Shown piece after piece: positions 7,788 to 15,305 of a DNA stretch of 22,824 nt. The stretch comes from Bacteroidota bacterium (GTDB lineage Bacteria > Bacteroidota > Bacteroidia > Bacteroidales > Paludibacteraceae): positions 1 to 22,824 of the forward strand of contig JAFNAU010000006.1 in assembly GCA_017860335.1 (NCBI GenBank). Direction: 5' to 3'. Each line of letters begins with the position of its first letter. The stretch's first letter is position 1. A program made the translations under genes and the position numbers. The notes below the pieces were generated by a model. That model made no database searches, was not told the DNA's origin, and saw nothing but the letters and a program-made list of their open reading frames with translations.

Positions 7788-7869
7788 AGTCTTTTCCACC
7801 GACACATCGGCTATTATGAGAGAGGCTAATCGGCACATAATAGGATATTTAACTCGTCGGAAACAGACT
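7788..7869 (-). promoter_or_regulatory. Structured 5' leader of rplM, candidate ribosomal-protein leader RNA
   Basis: In the transcript a long hairpin can form. AGTCT (7869-7865) pairs with AGACT (7792-7788), TTT with AAA, and CCGAC (7860-7856) with GTCGG (7803-7799), with a one-base bulge on one side and three on the other. After an internal loop, a perfect 8-bp stem CTATTATG/CATAATAG (7843-7836 with 7818-7811) closes a 17-nt loop. The element lies between the predicted start site and the GTG codon, ending 29 nt before it. There is no T-run, so control of translation is more likely than attenuation. Confidence 0.65.
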
Positions 7870-7895
7870 ATTTTACCGGGATAATAAACGGACTG

Positions 7896-7926
7896 CAAAA
7901 ATACTGTTTTTGTTTTGATTGGCAAA
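7896..7926 (-). promoter_or_regulatory. Consensus promoter of the rplM operon
   Basis: Minus-strand TTTG (7926-7923), then exactly 19 nt, then TATTTTTG (7903-7896): a full match to the Bacteroidota consensus. Transcription would begin near 7889 and give a leader of about 130 nt. Confidence 0.8.
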
Positions 7927-8022
7927 ATTATTTGAAAAGAATTTTTCGGGGAGTAATCTGTTTATCAGATATCGGGCAAATAAAAACGATGAAATTATCC
8001 TGTATCTTTCTGCCAGCGCAGG

Positions 8023-8628
8023 TTACTGCAATTCGGCAAATCCTTCGCGTATGATTTCGGCCTGTTCGCCCGTACAATCGACAACGGTTGAATGGAGCAG
8101 ACCACCCATACCTCCATCCACCACCAGATCGACCTGATGACCATATTTTTCGTCGATAAGTTCCGGATCGGTAATGTATTCGGTGGTTTCATCGTCAACA
8201 AAAATAGAGCTGGTCATCATGGGATTACCCAGTTCCCGCACAATCTGCAGGGTGATTTTATTATCGGGCATACGGATGCCTACTGTCTTTTTATTCTTGA
8301 AAAGTTTGGGCAGTCTGTTGCTTCCGTTCAGAATAAAAGTAAAAGGTCCGGGCAGATTTTTCTTTATCAGTTTGAATGAGTCATCGTCCAGTTTGGCATA
8401 TTCGCTAATCTGACTTATTTCGTGACAAATAAATGAAAGTTCAGATTTTCGTAAATCCTTATTTTTCAGCCTTGAGATAAATTCAACGGCTGACGAATTG
8501 AAAATATCACATCCAAAAGCATATACGGTATCGGTCGGCACAATAATAATACCGCCGTTACGAAGCACCTCAGCTACGTGACGAATCTGATTGGGATTTG
8601 GATTGTCGTTGTAGATTTTTATCAGCAT
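8023..8628 (-). CDS. YciO/Sua5/YrdC-family protein (threonylcarbamoyl-AMP synthase family)
   Basis: A 201-residue single-domain YrdC-fold protein. It has GGIIIVPTDTVYAFGCD (24-40), SELSFICHEISQISEYA, LPGPFTFILNGSNRLP, KTVGIRMPDN and PMMTSSIF. Family members make L-threonylcarbamoyl-AMP from threonine, bicarbonate and ATP for the t6A base of tRNA. The SELSFICHEIS stretch (where TsaC/Sua5 has a KxRP-type signature) and the overall pattern resemble the YciO branch more, whose role is less clear, so I give no symbol. The start at 8628 (MLIKIYNDNPN) is chosen over an in-frame Met at 8682, because the latter lies inside the tpiA terminator and adds a non-conserved hydrophobic stretch. A TATTTTTG -7 box lies at 8662-8655. 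Confidence 0.85.
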   Translation of the reverse strand: MLIKIYNDNPNPNQIRHVAEVLRNGGIIIVPTDTVYAFGCDIFNSSAVEFISRLKNKDLRKSELSFICHEISQISEYAKLDDDSFKLIKKNLPGPFTFILNGSNRLPKLFKNKKTVGIRMPDNKITLQIVRELGNPMMTSSIFVDDETTEYITDPELIDEKYGHQVDLVVDGGMGGLLHSTVVDCTGEQAEIIREGFAELQ

Positions 8629-8654
8629 GGATTTAATTTTTTCAAACCTGACTA

Positions 8655-8662
8655 CAAAAATA
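8655..8662 (-). promoter_or_regulatory. Possible -7 box for the YciO-like gene
   Basis: TATTTTTG matches TAnnTTTG and lies 27 nt before the chosen start. No TTTG is found 19 nt upstream, where the tpiA terminator sits. Weak on its own. Confidence 0.35.
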
Positions 8663-8663
8663 C

Positions 8664-8696
8664 AAAAAAATCCTGCAAACAATTGTTTGCAGGATT
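8664..8696 (-). terminator. tpiA terminator, perfect palindrome
   Basis: A perfect 28-nt palindrome (8669-8696) with half-site AATCCTGCAAACAA, followed on the minus strand by a run of seven T (8670-8664). It lies 28 nt beyond the tpiA stop. Confidence 0.9.
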
Positions 8697-8724
8697 ATAT
8701 ATTTATTCAATCATGTATTTCTGC

Positions 8725-9480
8725 TTAAAATGCATCGATAATTGCAACAAAATCAGCAGCTTTGAGCGAAGCGCCACCAATCAGTCCGCCGTCAATATCG
8801 GGCTGAGCAAACAATTCAGAAGCATTTTTGGCATTACAGCTACCACCGTAAAGGATGGAAGTGTTCTCAGCAATTTCCTTACCGAATTTATCAGCAATAA
8901 TTGAACGAATGAATGCAAGCATTTCCTGAGCCTGTTCGGTAGATGCAGTTACTCCGGTTCCGATAGCCCAGATGGGTTCATAAGCAATTACCAGTTTTTG
9001 AAAATCTTCTGCGCTCAGGTTGAAGATTGTTTCTTCGAGCTGATTTTTTACAAATTCATTCTGGGTATTGGCGTTGCGCACGTCAAGTGCTTCACCACAG
9101 CAATAAATAGGTGTTAAACCGTTTGACAAAGCAAGGGCTACTTTATCGTTCAGGATTGCACTTGTTTCTCCGTAGTATTCACGACGTTCGGAGTGACCGA
9201 GGATTACGTAAGTTGCTCCGGTTGATTTCACCATAGCAGCGCTCACTTCGCCGGTATAGGCTCCCGATTCTTTATTTGCACAATTCTGAGCTGCTACTTT
9301 AATTACACTTCCCTCTACCTGATTTGCCACAGTAGCCAGGTGAATAAACGGTGTTCCAATAACAACGTCACAATTGGGAGTTTTACCTGCCAACACATCT
9401 TTTAATTCTGCAGCCAATGCTACACCTTCTTGCAGGGTTTTGTTCATTTTCCAGTTACCTGCTACGATATTTTTTCTCAT
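8725..9480 (-). CDS. tpiA: Triosephosphate isomerase
   Basis: Interconverts dihydroxyacetone phosphate and glyceraldehyde 3-phosphate in glycolysis and gluconeogenesis; cytosolic TIM barrel. All catalytic landmarks are present in 251 residues: AGNWKMNK with Lys11, ILGHSERR with His96, AYEPIWAIGTG with Glu168 and the closing loop, and the phosphate-binding GGSCN and GLIGGASL segments. Length and start are standard. It lies downstream of the DoxX-type gene with a 102-nt gap that holds a small hairpin, and is followed by its own strong terminator. Confidence 0.98.
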   Translation of the reverse strand: MRKNIVAGNWKMNKTLQEGVALAAELKDVLAGKTPNCDVVIGTPFIHLATVANQVEGSVIKVAAQNCANKESGAYTGEVSAAMVKSTGATYVILGHSERREYYGETSAILNDKVALALSNGLTPIYCCGEALDVRNANTQNEFVKNQLEETIFNLSAEDFQKLVIAYEPIWAIGTGVTASTEQAQEMLAFIRSIIADKFGKEIAENTSILYGGSCNAKNASELFAQPDIDGGLIGGASLKAADFVAIIDAF

Positions 9481-9495
9481 ACATTTTAATATATC

Positions 9496-9518
9496 CCTTA
9501 CCCTTTACAGAGGTAAGG
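9496..9518 (-). promoter_or_regulatory. Small hairpin in the tpiA leader
   Basis: CCTTACC (9496-9502) and GGTAAGG (9512-9518) form a perfect 7-bp stem with a 9-nt loop, 15 nt before the tpiA ATG. There is no T-run. It could affect ribosome access or mRNA stability; the role is unknown. Confidence 0.35.
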
Positions 9519-9582
9519 CTGGTTTAATTTATAATTCAATTCTATTTATACTGACTGATATTGGAAAGAAAACTCCAAACAA

Positions 9583-10734
9583 TTAAAAGTCTCTCCAGTT
9601 CCATTTGCCAACTACAGTTCCATTTTTAATAATCATCAGTGCCGGGTTGCCACGAACGATTGTTTTCAGTGTGATGGGATCGGTCTTGCAGAAAGTGTAA
9701 GTAGCTCCGGTGCGTGTGCGGAAAGCCTCAATTTCCTCATCGGAAGAGGCTGTAAGTGCATAGAAAGGGGTACCTTCTGACTTGATTTTCTGATAAAGTG
9801 CTTCAGCTGCCTTTGCTCCTGTCTCAGAGGTTTTGTTCAGGTCGTACATACACAGCAGATTAACGGTTCCTTTGTAGCTCAGCACATAATCGGTGATGTC
9901 ATTCAAATTCAGATCCACTATCTGGAAGTTGTGTATGGGCGGTGTATAACCCTTCGACACAAGGGTCGTTTTTTGTTCCACAAATGTCCACGTACTGTCT
10001 TTCGGATAATTCTCAATAGTAAATTCCTTCTTTTCTCCGCCTTTTTCGTAAACCAGCATTGTTTCATATTTATCTGGTTCAGCTCCTTCAGGTATCACCA
10101 TCTTTTCAGGAATATTTACTCCGATTTTATACGGACGAAAATCAATGACGGGCTGGTGAGAATAATTATATACAGAAAAACCTATGCCAGCAACTGCTAT
10201 CAATGTCATCACTATCCATTCTACGACAGGTAAAAAGACCGGCCGCAACTGTTTAACAAATATCATCACAAGAACTATAAACAGAATGAGAATGATATTT
10301 TTATAAAAAGTTGTCCAGTTGTCCAGAATGATTGCATCGCCAAAACAGCCGCAATCGGATACGGGATTTTTCAGGGCAATGTACAACGTCAGCGGCAGCA
10401 TGACCGCCATAAAGAGCAATGCCACAACGGACATACCCTTCATTTTTATTTTTAATAAGAAACAAAAACCGATGAGCAATTCTAAAGTCGAGAGTGCTAT
10501 GGCAGCCGGAAATGCTATGGGAGCGAGATGTTCGAAAAATCCGCCAAAAGCAGTGAAATAATCTTCGAACTTATAGGCAGAACCCAGCGGATCAATTGCT
10601 TTGACAAAACCCGAAAAAACAAAAGTAATTCCGACAATCATCCGGGCAAACCAGAGCAATATTTTTCCTGTTTTTTTCAAGGTGTTCACTTCGGAATTTG
10701 CCGCTGAACGTGATCGTTGATGTTGCTGATACAT
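9583..10734 (-). CDS. DoxX-family membrane protein with thioredoxin-like C-terminal domain (BT_3928 family)
   Basis: A 383-residue inner-membrane protein. The N-terminal half (about 24-190) has five predicted membrane segments near 25-45, 72-95, 101-121, 144-162 and 170-189. It also has the DoxX/MauE-type loop NPVSDCGCFGDA (123-134) with Cys128 and Cys130. The C-terminal half (about 200-383), outside the membrane, looks like a thioredoxin fold: a GTVNLLCMYD strand and a RGNPALMIIKNG segment where thioredoxins have the cis-Pro. The usual CxxC is absent; only Cys295 and Cys349 remain. Named families of this kind occur beside tpiA in Bacteroidales; the function is unproven, perhaps disulfide or redox handling (inference). 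Possible later starts exist; the ATG at 10734 follows the DUF1599 gene by 29 nt. Confidence 0.82.
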   Translation of the reverse strand: MYQQHQRSRSAANSEVNTLKKTGKILLWFARMIVGITFVFSGFVKAIDPLGSAYKFEDYFTAFGGFFEHLAPIAFPAAIALSTLELLIGFCFLLKIKMKGMSVVALLFMAVMLPLTLYIALKNPVSDCGCFGDAIILDNWTTFYKNIILILFIVLVMIFVKQLRPVFLPVVEWIVMTLIAVAGIGFSVYNYSHQPVIDFRPYKIGVNIPEKMVIPEGAEPDKYETMLVYEKGGEKKEFTIENYPKDSTWTFVEQKTTLVSKGYTPPIHNFQIVDLNLNDITDYVLSYKGTVNLLCMYDLNKTSETGAKAAEALYQKIKSEGTPFYALTASSDEEIEAFRTRTGATYTFCKTDPITLKTIVRGNPALMIIKNGTVVGKWNWRDF

Positions 10735-10763
10735 ATTTTTTTGGTTAAAGCCGTTTCGTTCGT

Positions 10764-11306
10764 TTAATCTTTAAAATTCATCTTTATCAATCCAAAAACG
10801 GCATAATTGATCATATCGAAATAGTTGGCATCAATACCTTCTGAAATCAGAGTTTTACCATGGTGTTGCTCTATCTGCTTTGTGCGGTATATCTTCATCA
10901 GAATCATATCTGTATAAGATTCAGTCCGCATACTGCGCCAGGCTTCGTCGTAATCATGGTTTTTATCCGCCATCAGATTTTTTGCCTGTTCCAGGTATTT
11001 ATTGTACAATTTCAGCGCATCCTCAATGCTCAGATCGTCCTTTTCAGCAAAACCGAGTTCGAGTTGAATCAGTCCGATAATTCCGTAATTGACGATGGCA
11101 ATCAATTCTCCGCCTATATCCTCTCCTACCTTGTTAACTCCTTTGGTTTCGATACTGCGGATGCGGTTGGCTTTGATGAAAATCTGATCGGTGACAGAAC
11201 GCGGGCGGAGTATTCGCCACGATGCGCCGTAATCTTTCAACTTTTTAGTGAAAATATCACGGCAGGCAGCGGTTACCTGATCAAATTGCTGACTTGTAGT
11301 ATTCAT
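10764..11306 (-). CDS. DUF1599 domain protein with two internal repeats
   Basis: A 180-residue soluble protein, mostly helical by composition, with no signal peptide. The two halves repeat the same pattern. KLKDYGASWRILRPRSVTD (22-40) matches KNHDYDEAWRSMRTESYTD (115-133), each followed by an I..K..R...IE helix and later an INY-x3-GLI segment (71-80 and 166-174). I recognise it as DUF1599, which I recall being grouped with nucleotide-modification-associated domains; that link is from memory and not shown here. It is first in a likely operon with the DoxX-type gene and tpiA. No enzymatic function is assigned. Confidence 0.82.
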   Translation of the reverse strand: MNTTSQQFDQVTAACRDIFTKKLKDYGASWRILRPRSVTDQIFIKANRIRSIETKGVNKVGEDIGGELIAIVNYGIIGLIQLELGFAEKDDLSIEDALKLYNKYLEQAKNLMADKNHDYDEAWRSMRTESYTDMILMKIYRTKQIEQHHGKTLISEGIDANYFDMINYAVFGLIKMNFKD

Positions 11307-11337
11307 TCTGAATGGAGTTAATTTTTTAATTAACGCA

Positions 11338-11369
11338 CAAAATTACTATTTTTTCATCGAAACAGCAAA
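11338..11369 (-). promoter_or_regulatory. Predicted promoter of the DUF1599 operon
   Basis: TAATTTTG (11345-11338) matches the -7 consensus and TTTG (11369-11366) lies 20 nt upstream, one more than ideal. A 7-bp dyad GTTAATT/AATTAAC with a 4-nt spacer (11317-11334) falls at about the expected transcription start. Confidence 0.5.
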
Positions 11370-11378
11370 ATCTCTTTT

Positions 11379-12809
11379 TCAGTCTTTGGCTTCTTCGAAC
11401 GTTTGTTCCAGATTCCGTTCGCGGTGGATAAGGTTCACTTCCACTCCAAATTGATCATGGATATGTTCAGCCATTTTCTGAGCCGAATATACCGAACGGT
11501 GCTGACCACCGGTACATCCGAAGCAAATCATCAGATTGGTAAACCCACGGTCCTTGTATCGTTTCACCGAAGCATCGACCAGCGAATAAGCACTGTTGAG
11601 AAATTTCAGAATCTCACCATCATTCTCCAGAAACTGTATTACAGGTTCATCAAGCCCGGTCATGGAGTAAAAGCGCTCGTACTTGCCGGGATTGTTTACC
11701 GCGCGGCAGTCGAACACAAATCCGCCTCCGTTGCCGGAGATATCATGCGGAATACCTTTTTTGTACGAAAAGCTGTAAACGGTCACCACCAGCGGACGAT
11801 GCAGCCGAACATCCTTGAATTGCTTGAGTTCCGACATTTCCCGGAGAACTTTCATGAGATAGGGGTATTCCTTGAAATTGTTTTTCATGAGCGCCCGCAA
11901 ATTTTCAAGCGCATAAGGAATGCTTTGCAAAAAATGCGGTTTCTTTTCGAAATAACCCCTGAAGCCATAAGCGCCAAGCACCTGAAGCAAACGGAAAAGC
12001 ACAAAATGATCCAATACCCGACGGAACTCGTCTTCGTCCACTTCCATATATATTTTCAGCGAACGGAGGTATGCATCCACCAGTTCGTCGCGCAACTGCG
12101 GCCCATACTGAGCTTTTGCCTGCCAGATGAATGAAGCGACATCGTAATAAAGCGGTCCTTTTCGCCCTCCCTGAAAATCGATAAAATAGGGCTCGTTATC
12201 TTTCAGCATTACATTGCGGCTCTGAAAATCACGATACATAAAGGTCTCTGTTTTGGCTTTGAGCAATTCTTTCGCCAGTTTTTCAAAGTCGTCCTCCAGC
12301 CTGTTTTCCTGAAAATCGAGACCGGTAGATTTCAGAAAACAATATTTGAAATAATTCAGATCCCACAGAATGGAGCGTTCATTAAATTCGGGCTGAGGGT
12401 AACAAACCGAAAAATCAAATCCCTGAGCTCCAACCACCTGAAACTTTGCCAGCATTTCCATTGTTTTGTGCAAAAATGCTTTTTCCTCGGAACTGAACAC
12501 TCCCGTTTTGCGGCTGTTGAGTAAATAATCGAACAATACGGCATCGCCCAGGTCTTCCTGCAGATACATCATTTCGTCGGCTGCGACCTCACCAAGTTCA
12601 GGCACAGGCAGTCCTTTTTTTCTGAAATGCTGAGCCATAGCAATAAAAGCTCTGTTTTCCTCAACCGAAGTTCCAATCACTCCAATCAGTGAAATCGTAT
12701 CATTTTTAAGCCTGTAATACTTCCGGTTGGAACCTGAAACAGTCAACTGCACCTCCGACACCGGTTTGGTGCCTGTTTGTTTTTCAAATAGTTCTGCAAG
12801 TGATGGCAT
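11379..12809 (-). CDS. Fusion of APH/AmgK-like kinase and RapZ C-terminal domain
   Basis: A 476-residue two-domain protein. Residues 1 to about 330 form an aminoglycoside-phosphotransferase-fold kinase with VSGSNRKYYRL near the nucleotide loop, the catalytic-loop YRDFQSRN (192-199, Asp194 and Asn199) and the metal-binding YFIDFQGG (208-215, Asp211). This resembles AmgK, which phosphorylates MurNAc or GlcNAc at the anomeric position in cell-wall recycling. Residues about 340-465 match the RapZ C-terminal domain, including SFSYKKGIPHD, FVFDCRAVNNPG, TGLDEPV and GCTGGQHRSV (431-440), the region that binds glucosamine-6-phosphate in E. coli RapZ. The tail is acidic (LEQTFEEAKD), unlike RapZ's basic RNA-binding end. 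No MurU-type gene is adjacent. Domains are sure; substrate is inference. Confidence 0.85.
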   Translation of the reverse strand: MPSLAELFEKQTGTKPVSEVQLTVSGSNRKYYRLKNDTISLIGVIGTSVEENRAFIAMAQHFRKKGLPVPELGEVAADEMMYLQEDLGDAVLFDYLLNSRKTGVFSSEEKAFLHKTMEMLAKFQVVGAQGFDFSVCYPQPEFNERSILWDLNYFKYCFLKSTGLDFQENRLEDDFEKLAKELLKAKTETFMYRDFQSRNVMLKDNEPYFIDFQGGRKGPLYYDVASFIWQAKAQYGPQLRDELVDAYLRSLKIYMEVDEDEFRRVLDHFVLFRLLQVLGAYGFRGYFEKKPHFLQSIPYALENLRALMKNNFKEYPYLMKVLREMSELKQFKDVRLHRPLVVTVYSFSYKKGIPHDISGNGGGFVFDCRAVNNPGKYERFYSMTGLDEPVIQFLENDGEILKFLNSAYSLVDASVKRYKDRGFTNLMICFGCTGGQHRSVYSAQKMAEHIHDQFGVEVNLIHRERNLEQTFEEAKD

Positions 12810-12843
12810 ATTATATAGTATGTATGTTAAATGTACCTTGAAT

Positions 12844-12859
12844 TATTTTTGCAAATTTA
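12844..12859. promoter_or_regulatory. Abutting divergent -7 boxes between the kinase/RapZ-C gene and cotH
   Basis: TATTTTTG on the plus strand (12844-12851) abuts TAAATTTG on the minus strand (12859-12852). Both match TAnnTTTG, but neither has a clear TTTG 19 nt upstream. They could serve the two divergent genes. Confidence 0.35.
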
Positions 12860-12973
12860 CAAATAAAAAAGACAATTCGTTACCTGTTTTTATCCCTTTT
12901 AGGCAGATGAAAACAATTTATATTTTTTGTTTGTTATTAAACTATTAGAACTATCACTAAAATCCGAAAAAAA

Positions 12974-15208
12974 GTGAGAAAAAGTATTTCCACTCTTTTA
13001 CTCTTTTTTTTTACAAGTATAGCTGTCGGATTTGCACAAAAGGCTCACCACTGGAAAACCGCTGTTTTCAAATACGACACATGGAAATACTTTGTTGGTA
13101 CTTCTAACCCGGGCATCAATACGAATCCATCCTGGCGGGCGCTCACCTTTTCCGATACAGGCTGGTTATCGGGTTCCGGAGGTTTCGGTTGGTCGGATGA
13201 CGACGATAGTACTACTATTTCCACCTGCACATCAGTGTATTTGCGTATAAAGTTTAATGTTCCCGGCACCTCAAAAATCGTATTTGGAGCGCTGGATATG
13301 GATTACGACGACGGATTTGTAGCTTACATCAATAATGTGGAAATTGCACGCGCAAATCTCGGAACTGTTGGCGTCTATCCGTCCTACACCACTTCTGCCG
13401 CTGCCAGTCACGAAGCCACCATGTATCAAAACCAAGGAACCGGCATGCCCGAACAATTCGTTATTGAAAAGAAAACGTTATTGCAATGCCTAAAACCGGG
13501 TCAGAACGTTCTTGCCGTTGAAGTTCACAATCACACAAAATCAACTCCTTCCGATCTTTCATCGAACGTTTTTCTGTCATTTGGGATAAAAGATGAAACT
13601 GAAATATTCAGAAGCACCCCTGCCTGGTTCATCGAACCAAAATTTGTTGTTTTGCCTGATTACACCTCTTCAAATCTGCCGCTGATAATTATTAATACCA
13701 AAAACGGAGCTACCATTGTGGATGAGCCCAAAATTGAGGCCGATATGAAGATTATTCATCACGGCGATACAGCCCGAAACTATCTGACAGACTTGGCGAA
13801 TGTGTATAACGGAAAAATCGGCATTGAAATACGGGAGGCAACATCAGCTGGTTTTCCCCAGAAACCTTACGGACTGGAAACACGAGACTCACTGGGCGAA
13901 AATCTTAATGTAAAATTGCTGGGAATGCCGAAGGAAAATGACTGGGTACTGCTATCGAACTGGAATGATAAGGTATATATGCGTAACACGCTGGCCGGAA
14001 AGATTTTTGAAGAAATGGGACATTACGCTCCACGCTTCAAACATTGTGAAGTAACCATCAACGGAGCTTATCGCGGACTATATCTTTTTGGTGAAAAAAT
14101 AAAGATTGACAACGACAGGGTTGATATAGCCAAACTAAAATCGACCGATCTTGCGGGTGACTCCCTTACCGGAGGTTACATTTTCAAAACTGATTTCGAT
14201 GAAGGTACGGGCACCTACTGGATCAGTAACTTTTCACCGGCAAACAGACCCGGAGCTCTGGTATATTTCGTATATCACGAACCAAAAGCAAGTGAAATAG
14301 CTGATGAACAAAAAGCGTATATTGCCAGTTATGTAAATGCCCTCGAAACGGCGTTATACAGTTCCGACTTTACCAATCCGGTTACCGGATACAGAGCATA
14401 TATTGATGTCAACTCCTTTGTCGATTACTGGATACTCGAGGAACTTTCTCGCAATGTGGACGGCTACAAAAAAAGCCGCTACTTTTACAAAGACAAAGAC
14501 AGCAAAGACCAGCGCTTACATTCAGGACCCATCTGGGATTTCGACTGGGCCTGGAAAAATATGGATGACTGCTATCTTTACAAGAACACTACAGGCGAAG
14601 GCTGGGCTTACGACATCAACAAGTGTGAAGACACAGATCCCATACCGCCATCGTGGGAGTACAGGATGCTTCAGGATCGGGCGTTTGCCAATGCCATACA
14701 CGATCGTTATTTCAGCCTGCGGGAAACCACTCTTAATCTGGACTACATATATCACTATATCGACTCAGTTGCCAATGTACTGTACGAAGCACAGGAACGT
14801 CATCAGTCCATTTACAACACACTCGGAATTGGTAACGGATCACCTGAAATAGATGACCAGCCAACTACCTTCGAGGGTGACATTACCAAATTCAAAAACT
14901 GGATAGCTACCCGTATTGCCTGGTTGGATTCCAACATGGTGGGCATTTCCACAGTTGATCCGGCACTGAAACCGGACTTTATTCTCCGCGTATTTCCCAA
15001 TCCGGTTCAGGAAATACTTTATATAGAATCAGATCAGGACATCAGCGATATAAAACTTTACAACACTACCAGTTTGCTCCTGATGAACATCAAACCGAAT
15101 ATAAATTCAAGAACAATGAACGTACGGCATCTGGCACGGGGTGTTTACATGCTGCAAGTCACGCTGGATAACGGGAATAAACTGACACAAAAACTAATAA
15201 AGGAATAA
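12974..15208 (+). CDS. Secreted CotH-like protein with T9SS C-terminal sorting domain
   Basis: A 744-residue exported protein. Signal peptide residues 1-21 (RKSIS, then a hydrophobic core, ending GFAQ). Residues about 25-205 form a beta-rich region with a GALDMDYDDGFVAYINNVEI stretch, like carbohydrate-binding-type modules found before CotH domains. Residues about 235-650 match the CotH kinase-like fold: ILEELSRNVDGYKKSRYFYK, then HSGPIWDFDWAW with a D-x-D pair. The last 75 residues have FPNPVQEILYIES and end LTQKLIKE, a T9SS type-A sorting domain, so it should reach the cell surface. The start is GTG at 12974; an upstream ATG at 12907 runs into a stop. CotH in Bacillus phosphorylates spore-coat proteins; whether this homologue is an active kinase is unknown. 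Monocistronic, with a terminator downstream. Confidence 0.88.
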   Translation: MRKSISTLLLFFFTSIAVGFAQKAHHWKTAVFKYDTWKYFVGTSNPGINTNPSWRALTFSDTGWLSGSGGFGWSDDDDSTTISTCTSVYLRIKFNVPGTSKIVFGALDMDYDDGFVAYINNVEIARANLGTVGVYPSYTTSAAASHEATMYQNQGTGMPEQFVIEKKTLLQCLKPGQNVLAVEVHNHTKSTPSDLSSNVFLSFGIKDETEIFRSTPAWFIEPKFVVLPDYTSSNLPLIIINTKNGATIVDEPKIEADMKIIHHGDTARNYLTDLANVYNGKIGIEIREATSAGFPQKPYGLETRDSLGENLNVKLLGMPKENDWVLLSNWNDKVYMRNTLAGKIFEEMGHYAPRFKHCEVTINGAYRGLYLFGEKIKIDNDRVDIAKLKSTDLAGDSLTGGYIFKTDFDEGTGTYWISNFSPANRPGALVYFVYHEPKASEIADEQKAYIASYVNALETALYSSDFTNPVTGYRAYIDVNSFVDYWILEELSRNVDGYKKSRYFYKDKDSKDQRLHSGPIWDFDWAWKNMDDCYLYKNTTGEGWAYDINKCEDTDPIPPSWEYRMLQDRAFANAIHDRYFSLRETTLNLDYIYHYIDSVANVLYEAQERHQSIYNTLGIGNGSPEIDDQPTTFEGDITKFKNWIATRIAWLDSNMVGISTVDPALKPDFILRVFPNPVQEILYIESDQDISDIKLYNTTSLLLMNIKPNINSRTMNVRHLARGVYMLQVTLDNGNKLTQKLIKE

Positions 15209-15225
15209 AAATAAGTAAGAATAAA

Positions 15226-15257
15226 AAGCAGGCAGAAGAATAATCCTCTGCCTGCTT
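15226..15257. terminator. Bidirectional terminator between cotH-like and rubrerythrin genes
   Basis: AAGCAGGCAGA (15226-15236) pairs perfectly with TCTGCCTGCTT (15247-15257), 11 bp with a 10-nt loop. The minus strand continues TTTTATTC, the plus strand AAATTTTAG. It lies between convergent genes. Confidence 0.85.
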
Positions 15258-15305
15258 AAATTTTAGTCTGCAATTTAAATCATAGAAATCATTAATTACA
15301 CCCCG

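Noticed and set aside
11403..12134. Plus-strand open frame of 243 codons within the kinase/RapZ-C gene
   Set aside because: Antisense shadow of a strongly supported protein; composition is not that of a real protein.
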